Under the pieces are notes generated by a model. That model made no database searches and was not told where the DNA came from. It saw only the letters and a list, made by a program, of their open reading frames with translations. Made by a program: the position numbers and the translations under genes. A stretch of DNA of 64,000 nt, taken from Haemophilus parainfluenzae (lineage in GTDB: Bacteria > Pseudomonadota > Gammaproteobacteria > Enterobacterales > Pasteurellaceae). Below are positions 47,769-58,243 of the stretch, piece after piece; the first letter of the stretch is position 1, and every line of letters starts with the position of its first letter. Location of the stretch: the NCBI RefSeq assembly GCF_003252795.1, contig NZ_QEPQ01000002.1, positions 372,001 to 436,000 on the forward strand, given 5' to 3'.

Positions 47769-48851
47769 TTAGCTGTTTTCAGCTTCAAATTTTCTCATGA
47801 ATTCAATGAGCGCTTGTACACCTTCTAATGGCATTGCATTGTAGATAGATGCACGCATACCACCTAACACTTTGTGACCTTTTAAGGCTTGAAGGCCAGC
47901 AGCTGTCGATTCTGCAACAAATTTAGCATCAAGTTCAGGGTTGCCTGTCACAAATGTGACATTCATGGTTGAGCGGTTTTCTTTAGCTACCACGTTACGA
48001 TAGAGTTTGCTGCTATCAATGTAGTCATAAAGAGTTTGCGCTTTCACTGCGTTACGTTTGGCAATTTCTTTTAAGCCGCCAATTGCTTGAATGTGTTTGA
48101 AGACCAATGAACAGAGATACCAAGCAAATGTTGGCGGGGTATTGATCATAGAATCAGCATCACGTTGTGTGGCGTAATTCCAAATTGATGGTGTTGCTTG
48201 GCGAGCATGACCAATTAAATCATCGCGAATAATTACAAGTGTAATCCCTGCTGGACCAAGATTTTTTTGTGCACCAGCGTAAATGACACCAAATTTGCTA
48301 ATATCAATTTCGCGAGAGAGCACATTAGATGACATATCGGCTACAAGTACCGCATTGCCCACATTCGGTACACCAAAAATTTCAACACCGCTGATGGTTT
48401 CATTTGGGCAATAGTGAACGTAATCGTATTGTTCCGCAATGTCGCTGAAATCAAGGTTGGTAATGCGTGTGTGCTCACCATTTTCCACAATGGTAATTTC
48501 ATCAATTTCAGCAAAGTTACGCGCTTCTTTTGCTGCGGTTGCAGACCAGTGACCGCTATTTAAGTAAAGTGCTTTACCTTTCTCACCAATTAGGTTCATC
48601 GGTAATGCTGCAAATTGACCACGTGCACCACCTTGTAGGAATAACACGCGATAATTATCTGGAATGTTATACACTTCACGCAGATCTTTTTCTGCTTGGG
48701 TAATCAATTCCATAAAATATTTGCCACGGTGGCTGACTTCCATCACAGACACACCTTGACCAAGCCAGTTAGTTAGCTCAGCTTGTGCTTTGTGTAGTAC
48801 CTCAGGGAAAATCATGGCTGGACCAGCACTAAAATTAAAGACTTTTGACAT
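47769..48851 (-). CDS. serC: Phosphoserine aminotransferase SerC
   Basis: PLP enzyme making O-phosphoserine in serine synthesis, and acting in vitamin B6 synthesis as well. It starts MSKVFNFSAGPAMIFPEVL, the diagnostic SerC opening, and has the PLP lysine in VIYAGAQKNLGPAG near 197. The 360-residue length is normal. It is the first gene of the unit with hisC. An intergenic A/T-rich region of about 180 bp separates it from tmaR on the other strand. Confidence 0.95.
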   Translation of the reverse strand: MSKVFNFSAGPAMIFPEVLHKAQAELTNWLGQGVSVMEVSHRGKYFMELITQAEKDLREVYNIPDNYRVLFLQGGARGQFAALPMNLIGEKGKALYLNSGHWSATAAKEARNFAEIDEITIVENGEHTRITNLDFSDIAEQYDYVHYCPNETISGVEIFGVPNVGNAVLVADMSSNVLSREIDISKFGVIYAGAQKNLGPAGITLVIIRDDLIGHARQATPSIWNYATQRDADSMINTPPTFAWYLCSLVFKHIQAIGGLKEIAKRNAVKAQTLYDYIDSSKLYRNVVAKENRSTMNVTFVTGNPELDAKFVAESTAAGLQALKGHKVLGGMRASIYNAMPLEGVQALIEFMRKFEAENS

Positions 48852-48964
48852 TGTGTTTCCTTATTTTATTTTGAATAGATTCTTCATTTTTACCACTACC
48901 GAATAGGATAATCAACTAAATCAAACAGTTTTTTGATCTAATCCATCAATTTAAATTTAAGCTT

Positions 48965-48993
48965 TTGACGGGGACGAAAAAAAAGGCTACATT
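48965..48993 (+). promoter_or_regulatory. Promoter of tmaR
   Basis: TTGACG (48965-48970), a 17-bp spacer and TACATT (48988-48993): a good sigma-70 -35 and an acceptable -10, 37 bp before the tmaR start. Confidence 0.65.
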
Positions 48994-49029
48994 ACCCGAA
49001 GTTTATTTTTAACTTTGAGAGAGTCGATC

Positions 49030-49380
49030 ATGGGAAATGTAAATAAATCCTTCCAAGAAGTATTAGAGTATGTGCGTTTATATCGTTTAAAAAATAAACT
49101 TAAGCGCGACATTGAAGACAACAACCGCAAAATTCGTGATAACCAAAAACGTGTCTTATTATTAGATAACTTAAATCAATATATTCGTGATGATATGAGC
49201 ATTGAAGATGTTCGTGCGATTATCGAAAATATGCGTGATGACTATGAAGGTCGTGTAGATGATTACAACATTCGCAATGCTGAACTTTCTACTCAACGCC
49301 GTGAAACGAGCAATAAGATGAAAGAACAGAAAAAAGCACATGCGAAATTAGTGCAAGACGCGAATAAAATCACGTTATAA
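49030..49380 (+). CDS. tmaR: Pole-localizer protein TmaR (DUF496, YeeX-like)
   Basis: A 116-residue, almost entirely helical, charged coiled-coil protein starting [19 protein letters not shown]. It belongs to DUF496; the E. coli member TmaR (YeeX) forms polar clusters that sequester enzyme I of the PTS. Coiled-coil heptads run over about residues 14-110. I choose ATG 49030, preceded by GAGAGAG, instead of a TTG at 49015. It is followed at once by an uptake-sequence terminator, so it is monocistronic. Confidence 0.88.
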   Translation: MGNVNKSFQEVLEYVRLYRLKNKLKRDIEDNNRKIRDNQKRVLLLDNLNQYIRDDMSIEDVRAIIENMRDDYEGRVDDYNIRNAELSTQRRETSNKMKEQKKAHAKLVQDANKITL

Positions 49381-49390
49381 AGTCCTAAAA

Positions 49391-49428
49391 GAAATGACCG
49401 CACTTTGTTGAAGTGCGGTCATTTTTTA
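49391..49428 (+). terminator. Uptake-sequence dyad terminator after tmaR
   Basis: AAATGACCGCACTT and AAGTGCGGTCATTT are perfectly inverted around TGTTG and followed by TTTATGG: one of the longest uptake-sequence stems in the window. Confidence 0.9.
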
Positions 49429-49456
49429 TGGTGTTTTTAGGATGAACTATAAATGA

Positions 49457-49954
49457 TTAAACATCATAAGTGCCCATCACCACGGCTTGATCCAATATAT
49501 GCCCTTGCATCGCAAAATGTAGATCATTAAAACGGAATCCCGGTTTCAGGTTAAGTTTGGTATCGAGCGCATATACAATAAGCTCGTAACGATGCAAGCA
49601 GTTTGGTGGTGCCATACCACCATAGAATGAGGCTTCTTCAATATCAAATTGACCTAATTTACTCGCCCAAGTATTTGCACCTTGTACATAATCTGTTGCG
49701 GTTTGGCTTTCATTTTCTTGGATAACGGTACGTTCAAGATCCACAATAAGCCAATGAATCCACACAAAGCCACTTGCCGTAATTGCATCTTTATCTTCTA
49801 AGACAACTGCAAAGGATTTAGTGCCTTGAGGGGCATCGTGAATTTCAAATGGAATAGAGTAGGTCGGCATACCATTTGGGCTAAATTGTGAGCCGCGTTT
49901 GCCATATTTGTCTTCAAAAGCACCATTTTGAATGGCTGAACTGGTTACAAACAT
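49457..49954 (-). CDS. YbhB/YbcL-type PEBP (Raf-kinase-inhibitor-like) protein
   Basis: A 165-residue member of the phosphatidylethanolamine-binding protein family; bacterial members have no firmly known role. Family segments seen are FSPNGMPTYSIPFEIHDAPQGTKSFAVVLEDKDA, HWLIVDL and NCLHRYELIVYAL. No signal peptide is evident, so a cytoplasmic location is expected. Eleven bases separate its start from the rsmC stop, so the two are probably cotranscribed (rsmC first). It starts at ATG 49954 with GGAG upstream. Confidence 0.85.
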   Translation of the reverse strand: MFVTSSAIQNGAFEDKYGKRGSQFSPNGMPTYSIPFEIHDAPQGTKSFAVVLEDKDAITASGFVWIHWLIVDLERTVIQENESQTATDYVQGANTWASKLGQFDIEEASFYGGMAPPNCLHRYELIVYALDTKLNLKPGFRFNDLHFAMQGHILDQAVVMGTYDV

Positions 49955-49964
49955 TGTTTTCTCC

Positions 49965-50957
49965 TTAATTTCTCACGGAATACACTTTAAATTTGGTGGT
50001 TTGAGCAAGGACTTCAAACTTACCGAAATGTTGCGCTAATAAATCGGGATAGGGCAGAAATGCATTAGCAACAATACGAAGTTCGCCACCTGCCGTCAAA
50101 TGCCATTTTGCTTGTTGAATAAGTTCTTTCGCCGCACGATAAGCGGTATCGATTCCATCGTGGAAAGGCGGGTTTGAAATAATCAGATCAAATTTTCCCT
50201 CAATATGGGAAAACACATCACTTGCGATAACCTGACCTTCAAGCTGATTTTCTGCCAGTGTTTGACGAGCAGATTGAATAGCCATCGCATGAATATCAGT
50301 CATAGTCACATCTGCTTTAGGGTGATGTTTTTTAATCATTGAACCAATGACACCCGCACCACAACCAACGTCTAATACTTTGCCTTGAACAGGTGAGGTT
50401 AAAGTGGAAAGCAGAAGTGACGTTCCACTATCAAGTTCATTGGCACTGAATACACCCGGCAAGCTGTAAATACGGAGATCGCCTAATGCATCATTTTGGT
50501 AGCATTTCCAATAAGATTGAAGATCAAAGTGCGGTTGTTTTTGTAAGGAAAAATGATATAAACCGCAACGACGCGCTGAGTCAATTTTGCCAATTTCACC
50601 ATAAGGTTCAAGCAGCTTTTCAGCTGAACGGACGCCACAACGATTTTCACCGATAATCAATACTTCTTGACCAATTTTACTTTTGGCGAGTAGTTGCATC
50701 AGCTGAAAATTCACTTCTTGTTTGTTTTTTGTCCAATAATAAATAATCAACTCGGCTTGCGGTTGAAATTCAACCTCAAAATTGACCGCACTTTGGGTTT
50801 TAGCATAATCAAAATACCAGCTCCAAATTTGTACGGATTGACAATGTTTTTGCAATATTTGAGGAAAATCATCATTAATGCCACCGGCAAGAAGAATTGA
50901 TTTACCGTTAAAAAGGGGAAGATGGCGTTGTAAAACTTCGCTTTCGAGAGAAATCAC
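49965..50957 (-). CDS. rsmC: 16S rRNA m2G1207 methyltransferase RsmC
   Basis: Methylates G1207 of 16S rRNA in the 30S subunit. Two related halves are typical: a degenerate N-terminal domain and a catalytic C-terminal domain with DVGCGAGVIGSMI near residue 197 and the NPPF motif (ISNPPFHDG) near 259. The 330-residue length is normal. An in-frame uptake sequence is present near 50785. It precedes the PEBP-like gene. Confidence 0.92.
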   Translation of the reverse strand: MISLESEVLQRHLPLFNGKSILLAGGINDDFPQILQKHCQSVQIWSWYFDYAKTQSAVNFEVEFQPQAELIIYYWTKNKQEVNFQLMQLLAKSKIGQEVLIIGENRCGVRSAEKLLEPYGEIGKIDSARRCGLYHFSLQKQPHFDLQSYWKCYQNDALGDLRIYSLPGVFSANELDSGTSLLLSTLTSPVQGKVLDVGCGAGVIGSMIKKHHPKADVTMTDIHAMAIQSARQTLAENQLEGQVIASDVFSHIEGKFDLIISNPPFHDGIDTAYRAAKELIQQAKWHLTAGGELRIVANAFLPYPDLLAQHFGKFEVLAQTTKFKVYSVRN

Positions 50958-51044
50958 GCTTTAAATCCTGTAGTTTATTAGTTAAAATTACGTGTTATTC
51001 TAACAAAAGATAACGATTTAGACGTATTTATTAAGGAATTATTT

Positions 51045-51635
51045 ATGAAAAAAATCATCACTGCAGTGGCAATGGCAAGTTTATTGTCCGGCTGTCAATT
51101 AATCGAACAAATTCAAGGTAGCAAACAACAACCTTCAACCTTACCAACTAGCTCAACAGTTGAATTACCTGCGGCACAAGCACAAAGCTTAGATGCACAG
51201 TTTGAGCGTATCAAAAAAGGTAACCAAGAAGTCACTTTCAACGGCGAAAAATTCTATAAACAAACGAAAGCTTTTGATAAATCAGAAGATCCGCGTTTCT
51301 TAAGTGGCGCGGCTAATATAGATCGTAGCAATCGTAAATTCATTATGAGTGAAACCTATTATCTAAAAGATGTTTCGCATGTTCCTGCATTAACGACAAA
51401 ATATCTTGATGCAAACAAAAAAGTATGTGAGTTAAAAACAATTGGTAGCGCTTCAGATGTTTACTATGCTTGTGATGGTAAAGATTTCCAACGTTTTATC
51501 GCCGTGGTTTATCAAGCGAAAAATATTCTTTCTTTCCGTAGCTTAAAAGCATATCAAGAAAAACCAACCGAAGCGCAAGAACAAGCAATTGTTAAAGGTT
51601 TAAGAGATTATCCGCTAGATACTATCGCTCGTTAA
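51045..51635 (+). CDS. Putative lipoprotein of unknown function
   Basis: I do not recognise the family. It is a 196-residue protein with a short lipoprotein signal ending in lipobox LLSGC, Cys17 lipidated. The first ~45 mature residues are Ser/Thr/Pro/Gln-rich, a flexible linker. The rest (about 60-196) is a mixed alpha/beta domain with two further cysteines (CELK and YYACDG), perhaps a disulfide. Residue +2 is Gln, not Asp, so it should go to the outer membrane. It lies directly upstream of holD (three-base gap), suggesting co-transcription without an obvious functional link. Confidence 0.75.
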   Translation: MKKIITAVAMASLLSGCQLIEQIQGSKQQPSTLPTSSTVELPAAQAQSLDAQFERIKKGNQEVTFNGEKFYKQTKAFDKSEDPRFLSGAANIDRSNRKFIMSETYYLKDVSHVPALTTKYLDANKKVCELKTIGSASDVYYACDGKDFQRFIAVVYQAKNILSFRSLKAYQEKPTEAQEQAIVKGLRDYPLDTIAR

Positions 51636-51638
51636 TCT

Positions 51639-52043
51639 ATGGATAGACGCAATCTTCTTTTAAATGAAATGGGGATAACCCGTTGGCAGCTCTATCGCCC
51701 GGAAGTATTACAAGGGGTGGTCGGTGTGAGTGTTTCTGAACAAGTGAAATTTATTGTGGTGGCAAAAGATAATGTATCGAACTCCCCACTTTTTTCAGAT
51801 GTTCGACTCGCACTCGAGTTAAATAAAGAAGATTGCCTTTGCCTGAATTTCGATCAAATTCAACATATCACATTACAACATTCTGTGCGGTATTGGTTAT
51901 TAGCTGAAAATGCAGATGAAATCGACCGCACTTTGCCTTATTGCTTAAATGCAGAGCGTGTTTATCGCTCTGTTGATTGGCAACAATTCCAGCAAGATAG
52001 TCAAGCTAAGCGTGAGCTTTGGCAACAAATCCAACAAATTTAA
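51639..52043 (+). CDS. holD: DNA polymerase III psi subunit HolD
   Basis: Small 134-residue subunit of the clamp loader that links chi and SSB to the DnaX complex. The diagnostic N-terminus MDRRNLLLNEMGITRWQLYRP is present; in E. coli HolD this segment binds the clamp loader. An in-frame uptake sequence encodes DRTLP near 51925. Order holD-rimI matches E. coli. Five bases separate it from rimI. Confidence 0.9.
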   Translation: MDRRNLLLNEMGITRWQLYRPEVLQGVVGVSVSEQVKFIVVAKDNVSNSPLFSDVRLALELNKEDCLCLNFDQIQHITLQHSVRYWLLAENADEIDRTLPYCLNAERVYRSVDWQQFQQDSQAKRELWQQIQQI

Positions 52044-52048
52044 TCATT

Positions 52049-52489
52049 ATGCCTTCTCTTTTTCCTATTGAAGAATGCGATATGGATCGCTTATATGAAA
52101 TTGAACAAGCTGCACACCTTGTGCCTTGGTCATTGGGAACATTGAAAAATAATGTCGGAGAGCGTTATCTCAATTTGAAATTAGTGGAGAAGGAGCGAGT
52201 GTTTGGTTTTGCTATTTGCCACACGGTATTAGATGAAGCCACATTATTCAATATTGCGATAGATCCAGCTCAACAAGGAAATGGCTACGGCTCGTTTTTA
52301 TTGCAAGGTTTAATGGATAAGCTGAAAGAGAAAGGCATTCAAACCCTTTGGCTGGAAGTACGTGAATCGAATCCCGCTCGTTTCCTTTATGAAAAGTTGG
52401 GATTTAATGAGGTTGATATTCGTAAGAATTATTATCCGAAACCGGATGGTGGACGAGAAAATGCTGTTGTGATGGCATGTTATCTCTAG
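52049..52489 (+). CDS. rimI: Ribosomal protein S18 alanine N-acetyltransferase RimI
   Basis: GNAT acetyltransferase acting on the N-terminal alanine of S18. The acetyl-CoA motif is QQGNGYGSFLLQ (Q-x-x-G-x-G) near residue 73, followed by LEVRESNPARFLYEKLGF, the GNAT motif B. ATG 52049 gives 146 residues, the usual length; the frame is open upstream into holD but without a ribosome site. It ends just before an uptake-sequence terminator shared with convergent fdhE. Confidence 0.92.
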   Translation: MPSLFPIEECDMDRLYEIEQAAHLVPWSLGTLKNNVGERYLNLKLVEKERVFGFAICHTVLDEATLFNIAIDPAQQGNGYGSFLLQGLMDKLKEKGIQTLWLEVRESNPARFLYEKLGFNEVDIRKNYYPKPDGGRENAVVMACYL

Positions 52490-52493
52490 AATG

Positions 52494-52526
52494 CAAAAGT
52501 GCGGTCAATTTTGACCGCACTTTGTT
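52494..52526. terminator. Uptake-sequence dyad terminator between rimI and fdhE
   Basis: AAAGTGCGGTCAA and TTGACCGCACTTT are inverted with virtually no loop and flanked by A-rich and TTGTTTAT sequence, serving both convergent genes. Confidence 0.85.
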
Positions 52527-52544
52527 TATCTGAAAAGTAAGACA

Positions 52545-53453
52545 TTACACTTCTTCTGCTGGGAAGACAAATGGATTTAATCCACTGCGTGCGAAGCCTT
52601 TTTCTTCCATTTCAATATCTAAGAAAATAGATGCCAAATCATCCGCTACCGCTTCAACGTTCGGATCTTTTTCTTGGAACATAATTTTTAAGTAGCTTTG
52701 GCAATCACCACAGGTTTCAGCACGAATGAGTGCAAGCTCTTCATTTAATGACCACAATTCAAGATTTTTGTGTTCATTGCAGTTAGTACATTGAGCACGC
52801 ACTAAATTCCATTCGCTTTCACAAAGGCTACAGTGTAAATAACGTAAACCTTGTGATGTGCCGATATGTACAACACTTGCCACTGGTGCAGAACCACAAA
52901 CAGGGCAGTAATGTAGATTGTCAGTCCCTTCTTGGCGGCTGTTATGAGGAATTTGTTGAGCCAATTGTAACCAATAAAGAGAAAGTGCTGCCCAGATAAA
53001 GACAGCTTTATCAGTGCTCACTAAATTAAATTCTTGGCTTAAAAGATGAGTAGCCATCTCTTCAAGCTCTTTATCAGAGGCTTTTTCAAGATTTTCAATG
53101 GTAGCAATAACCTGTTCATTCGCTTTTGGTTTAATGCTATGCAAAATTTCTTTGAGATATTCAATCCAAATACTTGAGCGTTTAAATGTTTTAGCATTTA
53201 ACGGCTCGATTTCATTTAAGTTATCGAATTGCTGTGTTTCTAATGGATTTTTTTCAAATACGTTTAATTGGCTTTCCACAACATCTGCAGCAAAGAGTAA
53301 ATAATCAGCCAGTGGATGATCTTTTGCTAATTCTCTTAAACGTTTTGCACGACGTTGATAAAGATTTTTAGGGTTAGCAAACAAAACAGGTGGAATATCG
53401 TATGAATTCTTTTTTTGTTTGATTTCGTCTGCAGATAAGATTTTGATACTCAT
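52545..53453 (-). CDS. fdhE: Formate dehydrogenase accessory protein FdhE
   Basis: Cytoplasmic maturation protein for respiratory formate dehydrogenases. It has 302 residues with four rubredoxin-like CxxC pairs binding iron: [22 protein letters not shown] and CGDCQSY (about residues 183-248). An acidic C-terminal end follows. It is the last gene of the fdnG-fdxH-fdnI-fdhE unit; an uptake-sequence hairpin separates it from fdnI, so it may be expressed at lower level. The start is ATG 53453. Confidence 0.94.
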   Translation of the reverse strand: MSIKILSADEIKQKKNSYDIPPVLFANPKNLYQRRAKRLRELAKDHPLADYLLFAADVVESQLNVFEKNPLETQQFDNLNEIEPLNAKTFKRSSIWIEYLKEILHSIKPKANEQVIATIENLEKASDKELEEMATHLLSQEFNLVSTDKAVFIWAALSLYWLQLAQQIPHNSRQEGTDNLHYCPVCGSAPVASVVHIGTSQGLRYLHCSLCESEWNLVRAQCTNCNEHKNLELWSLNEELALIRAETCGDCQSYLKIMFQEKDPNVEAVADDLASIFLDIEMEEKGFARSGLNPFVFPAEEV

Positions 53454-53477
53454 AATAGTCTCTTAAGTATTGATAAG

Positions 53478-53510
53478 AAAAAGTGCGGTCAATTTTAACC
53501 GCACTTTTTG
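53478..53510 (-). terminator. Uptake-sequence dyad between fdnI and fdhE
   Basis: AAAAAGTGCGGT and ACCGCACTTTTT inverted around CAATTTTA, directly after the fdnI stop on the minus strand. It is probably a partial terminator within the formate dehydrogenase unit. Confidence 0.75.
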
Positions 53511-53513
53511 ATT

Positions 53514-54230
53514 TTAGCCATTGATACCTTTGAACAATGCTTTGGTTTTTACTTTTTTACCTTCAGCTTCATTTTCAAGGTCTTCTTCTAGCTTAGGAAG
53601 TACTTCATCTCGATACCATTTCGGGTGGTGTTTTTTCGCCCAGCGAACGGTTACCCAACCTTCTACGATACCGCGAATAGATCCTTTAATCCAGAATGCC
53701 ATGTACATGTGTACCAAAATACCGGTGAACAACATGAATGCACTTAAAGAGTGAAGGAAAATCGCAAAACGCAATACCGGAATAGAGAAGTAGTGCGAGA
53801 AATATTGACGCCACATAATGATACCGGTTACAAGTAAAGTGACCATCGCCAAGTTTAATGTCCAGAATAACATTTTTTGACCAAGGTTATACTTGCCGTT
53901 ATCTGCAACAGCGTGCTCATTCCCTTTTAATACTTCAACGATGCCTTTTAACCAACGAATATCGTTTTTCTCTGGAATGTTGTGATCCCAGTAAAGATAG
54001 CCGAGGAAAATAAAGGCAACGAACATAATGATACCGGTGAACGGGTGAATTGCTCGAGCCAGTTGCGGAGTACCTAAAATCTCAGTTAACCACGCAAAAT
54101 CTGGGAAGAAGAATGCCACACCAGTGAACATTGTCATAAAGAAGCAGATTACGAGTAACCAGTGGCTAAAACGAGCAGGCGTTCTATGACGAATGATTCG
54201 AGTATCATTGCTAATCTCAATCTTACTCAT
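53514..54230 (-). CDS. fdnI: Formate dehydrogenase cytochrome b556 gamma subunit
   Basis: Inner-membrane subunit holding two b-type hemes and the quinone site of formate dehydrogenase-N/O. Four membrane helices; conserved heme-ligand histidines appear in [20 protein letters not shown] and [23 protein letters not shown]. The frame is open from 54266, but I choose ATG 54230 (MSKIEISND), with GGGGG upstream; this overlaps the end of fdxH by eight bases and gives 238 residues. A C-terminal charged tail (about 200-238) lies in the cytoplasm. Confidence 0.92.
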   Translation of the reverse strand: MSKIEISNDTRIIRHRTPARFSHWLLVICFFMTMFTGVAFFFPDFAWLTEILGTPQLARAIHPFTGIIMFVAFIFLGYLYWDHNIPEKNDIRWLKGIVEVLKGNEHAVADNGKYNLGQKMLFWTLNLAMVTLLVTGIIMWRQYFSHYFSIPVLRFAIFLHSLSAFMLFTGILVHMYMAFWIKGSIRGIVEGWVTVRWAKKHHPKWYRDEVLPKLEEDLENEAEGKKVKTKALFKGING

Positions 54231-55158
54231 CTTTGCCCCCTTTTTTATCTTCTTCTTCAAATTCATGGTGATGATCTTCTACGTCTTCTTCAACGTTTGG
54301 ACCCACAGCTAAGTAGTGAGCGATTTCAGCAAGTGCTAGACCACCCATTGCTACAGCCGCTACTGGTTTCAAGACATCTTTCCAAAGGGTGACGGTGAGG
54401 TCAACTTTTGGATCTTTTGGAAGACCAGAATAAAGCTCAGGTTTATCTGCATGGTGTAATACATACATTACGTGTGTACCACCTACGCCTTCAGGGTCGT
54501 AGATACCCGCATTTTCGTAACCACGTGCTTTTAAGTCAGCAACACGTTGTTCTGCGTAGAGTTTCATCTCTTCTTTAGAACCGAAACGAATTGCACCGGT
54601 TGGACAGGTTTTCACGCAAGCCGGTTCTTGGCCCACAGATACACGATCCACACAAAGGGTACATTTGTACACACGGTTGTCTTCTGGGTTCATACGTGGA
54701 ATGTTGAACGGACAACCTGCGATACAGTAACCACAACCGATACATTTATCAGATTGGAAATCCACGATACCGTTCGCATATTGGATAATTGCGCCTGGTG
54801 CAGGACAAGCTTTTAAACAGCCAGGTTCTGAACAGTGCATACAACCATCTTTACGGATTAACCATTCTAAACGATCATTTTCTTCAACTTCGTTAAAGCG
54901 CATTACCGTCCATGCTTTTGCATTGAGATCTACTGGGTTATCGTAAATTCCCACACACTGAGCATTAACATCAGAACGGATGTCATTCCACTCTGAACAG
55001 CCCACCTGACAGGCTTTACAACCGATACAGGTGGATACGTCGATTAATTTTGCAACTTCAACTTTATGATCACGCGCTTGAGGTGCTGGCGTTAAACCAG
55101 ACGTAGCGGAGACCTTGATAATGTCTTGCGATTGAACGCCTTGACCACTTCCTGCCAT
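54223..55158 (-). CDS. fdxH: Formate dehydrogenase iron-sulfur beta subunit
   Basis: Electron-transfer subunit carrying four [4Fe-4S] clusters from the catalytic subunit to the membrane hemes. Cysteine clusters are [14 protein letters not shown] near 46, [13 protein letters not shown] near 107, [13 protein letters not shown] near 140 and CTLCVDRV...CVKTC near 165. One C-terminal transmembrane helix ([21 protein letters not shown]) anchors it. The start is ATG 55158 with GGAGG seven bases upstream, giving 311 residues; the open frame extends a little further upstream. The stop overlaps the fdnI start. Confidence 0.94.
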   Translation of the reverse strand: MAGSGQGVQSQDIIKVSATSGLTPAPQARDHKVEVAKLIDVSTCIGCKACQVGCSEWNDIRSDVNAQCVGIYDNPVDLNAKAWTVMRFNEVEENDRLEWLIRKDGCMHCSEPGCLKACPAPGAIIQYANGIVDFQSDKCIGCGYCIAGCPFNIPRMNPEDNRVYKCTLCVDRVSVGQEPACVKTCPTGAIRFGSKEEMKLYAEQRVADLKARGYENAGIYDPEGVGGTHVMYVLHHADKPELYSGLPKDPKVDLTVTLWKDVLKPVAAVAMGGLALAEIAHYLAVGPNVEEDVEDHHHEFEEEDKKGGKDE

Positions 55159-55159
55159 A

Positions 55160-58100
55160 TTATGCCTCCGCTTTCTCAATGTTTACCAAGAATGTTTTAT
55201 ATTCTGGTGTTTGAGTGACTGCTTCACCCCAAGATGGTGTTAAGGTGTTGGTGGAGAAACCACGATTACCTTTACCATTTAAGGCTTTCATATTCCAGTG
55301 AATTGGAATACCCACGTGATGTACGGTACGTCCGTCGACTTCTAAATCTTTCAAACGTTTTGTTACCACTGCAACGGCTTTAATGTAGCCACGGCGAGAA
55401 GTAATTTTCACCATATCACCTTTTTGGATGCCTTTTTCTGCTGCTAATTTCTCACCAATTTCCACGAATTGTTGTGGTTGAGCGATGATATTTAACGCAG
55501 ATTGAGCTGTCCAACTGTGGAAGTGCTCGGTCAAACGATAAGTCGTTGCCACATAAGGGAAGTCTTTGTTTGAACCGATAAATTCACGGTCTTCTTTATA
55601 AATACGAACAGTCGGATCAGAGACGACACTTGGGTGTAGTGGGTTAGTGTCAATCGGACTTTCAATTGGTTCATAGTGCTCAGGCATAGGGCCATTCGCA
55701 ATTTTATCTACAGCGAATAGACGACCCACACCTTCTGCAGACATAATAAATGGACCTGCATCAGAACCTGGTGGTTGTGTGCCATAGTCAGCGACATCTA
55801 ACCAGTTCCAGTTTTTACCGTTCCATTTGATTAATTGACGGTGTTTATCCCAAGGATTACCGTTAATATCAAGTGAAGCACGGCTATAAAGAATACGACG
55901 GTTTGCTGGCCATGCGAAGCCCCAACCTAATGTACAACCTAAACCTGATGGGTCAGAGTTGTCACGGTTTGCGGTTTGGTTACCTTTTTCAGTCCATTGA
56001 CCCACATAGATCCAGTTACCTGACGAGGTTGTACCATCATCACGTAAGTGAGCGAATCCGTTAAGTAATTGACCTTTTTTATACATGACGTTGCCATCAG
56101 CATCGAGAAGATCAGCAAGCGCGTAGCCGTTTAATTCTTTCGCTAATTCTACAGAACTTGGTGAATGCGGCTGAGCATAGTTCCAAGTCATCGCTTCGAA
56201 AGATTCGATACCACGACCACCTTCTTTTTGATAAAGGTGATGCATTTCTTCACGAATCATAGAAAGAATTTCAACATCTGGCAACGCTTCACCTGGTTGG
56301 TCACAGCCTTTCCAGTGCCATTGAGCCCAACGACCAGAGTTAGCAATAGAACCATCTTCTTCTGCGAAACAGGTGGTTGGTAAACGGAATACTTCAGTTT
56401 GAATATCTGCTGGATTCACATTGTTTGATTCACCAAAGTTTTTCCAGAATTCAGAAGATTCAGTTTGAAGCGGATCCATCACGATTAAGAATTTCAATTT
56501 GCTCATACCTGCAACAGTTTTGTTTTTGTTAGGTAATGAGTTTAATACGTTGAAACCTTGTAAAATCCAACCGTTTAATTTGCCATCATTCATTAACTTA
56601 ACATGAGTGATAGGGTCGTATAAGCGGTCTGCTTTTGGTAAGAAATCGAAACCCCAACCATTTTCTTTGGTTGCTTTATCACCATAGAACGTTTTCATCA
56701 TACTCACGAAGAATTTCGAGGTATTACGATAGTAGTTCACTTGGTTTGGTACGATATCTTTTGGCGTAATCGCATTAATGTATTGTTCGTAAGACGTATC
56801 TTTGTCATTCGGTAAACGCATATAACCAGGTAAAGACATCGGCAATAAGCCCATATCTGTTGTACCTTGTACGTTTGAGTGTCCACGTAATGCATTAATA
56901 CCGCCTCCTGGCATCCCCATATTACCTAAGAGTAATTGGATCATAGCCATTGAACGAATATTTTGAGTACCGATTGTATGTTCAGTAAAGCCTAACGCAT
57001 ATAAGTGCGTCATGGTTTTATTCGGTGCAGAGGTTTTACCAATTTCTTCACAGATTTGTAAGAAGAGTTTTTGCTTAACACCGGTAATACGTTCAACTAT
57101 TTCTGGGGTATAGCGAGAAACGTGATCTTTCAAGATATTAATCACACAACGTGGATCTTGTAAGGTCATGTCACGTTTAGCATTACCATTTTCATCAAAT
57201 TGGTAATTCCATTTAGATTTATCGTAAGTACGTTTTTCTTCATCAAAGCCTACGAATAAACCATCTTCAAATTTGAAACCTTCATCAACTAAGAATGAAG
57301 CATTGGTATAGTGTTTAACGTATTCGTGTTGAATTTGGTTAGTTTCCAATAAGTAACGGATCACACCCATTAAGAATGCGATATCAGAACCGGAACGAAT
57401 TGGTGCATGAAGGTCAGCTACAGAAGCTGTACGGTTAAAGCGAGGGTCAACCACGATGATTTTCGCACCGTTTTTCTTCGCTTCGATCGCCCAACGGAAG
57501 CCAACAGGGTGAGCTTCAGCAGGGTTACCACCTTGAACAATAATAAGATTGGCGTTTTTGATGTCAACCCAGTTGTTTGTCATGGCACCGCGACCAAATG
57601 ATGGAGCAAGACTTGCTACCGTTGGTCCGTGTCAAGTATTCGCTTGGTTACACATCGGCACTATGCCCAACATTCGAACCCATTTATGAGTAAGAAGTGC
57701 GGCCTCGTTGCTCATGGCGGAGGCGGTCATAATACCAGTAGAGGTCCAACGGTTAACGGTTTTGCCACTTGCGTCTTTTTCAACGAAGTTCGCATCACGG
57801 TCATCTTTTAATAAACGAGAAACGCGTTTGATCGCTTCTTCCCAAGAAAGACGAACCCATTTGTCCGAACCCGGTGCTCGATATTCAGGGTATAATGCAC
57901 GGCTTTCACTATTAACATAGTCTAACGCGCCCGCACCTTTAGGACATAATGCCCCACGGCTTACCGGATGGTCTGGGTCACCTTCAAGGTGGAATAATTT
58001 AGAACGGGTATTGGTGCCTGTATGGCTGCTTAAAGCATCGTAAGGTTTGCCTGTGCTATATAACAACATACCACAGCTCACTGCACAATATGTACAGGTG

Positions 58101-58243
58101 TTACGGGATTCAAAAGCCCGTAATAATTTGTATTCACGTGGTGCCGCTAAGACAGATGATGGTGCAAAACCCAACATTGCCGCAGACGTCCCCGCCATAC
58201 CACCTGCACAGATCTTAAAGAACTTACGTCTAGAGACCTGCAT
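55160..58243 (-). CDS. fdnG: Selenocysteine-containing formate dehydrogenase major (alpha) subunit
   Basis: Periplasmic catalytic subunit of formate dehydrogenase-N/O that oxidises formate to CO2 with a molybdopterin guanine dinucleotide cofactor. The twin-arginine signal [15 protein letters not shown] directs folded export. The [4Fe-4S] ligands are C50-x2-C53-x3-C57, then CPKG near 93. An in-frame UGA at 57632-57634 encodes selenocysteine 204, followed by [15 protein letters not shown] as in E. coli FdnG. The reading frame continues to 55160; total 1027 residues with Sec. I choose ATG 58243, five bases after AAGGAG. The break into two open frames is therefore biological, not a mutation. selA, selB, selC and selD are not in this window. 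Confidence 0.95.
57603..57634 (-). promoter_or_regulatory. UGA selenocysteine codon and SECIS hairpin of fdnG
   Basis: Minus strand: TGA at 57634-57632, then 11 bases, then GGTAGCA-AGTCT-TGCTCC (57620-57603). The apical stem is GG-AGCA/TGCT-CC with a bulged U, loop AGUCU, matching the SelB-binding features of E. coli fdnG and fdhF SECIS elements. Confidence 0.9.
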
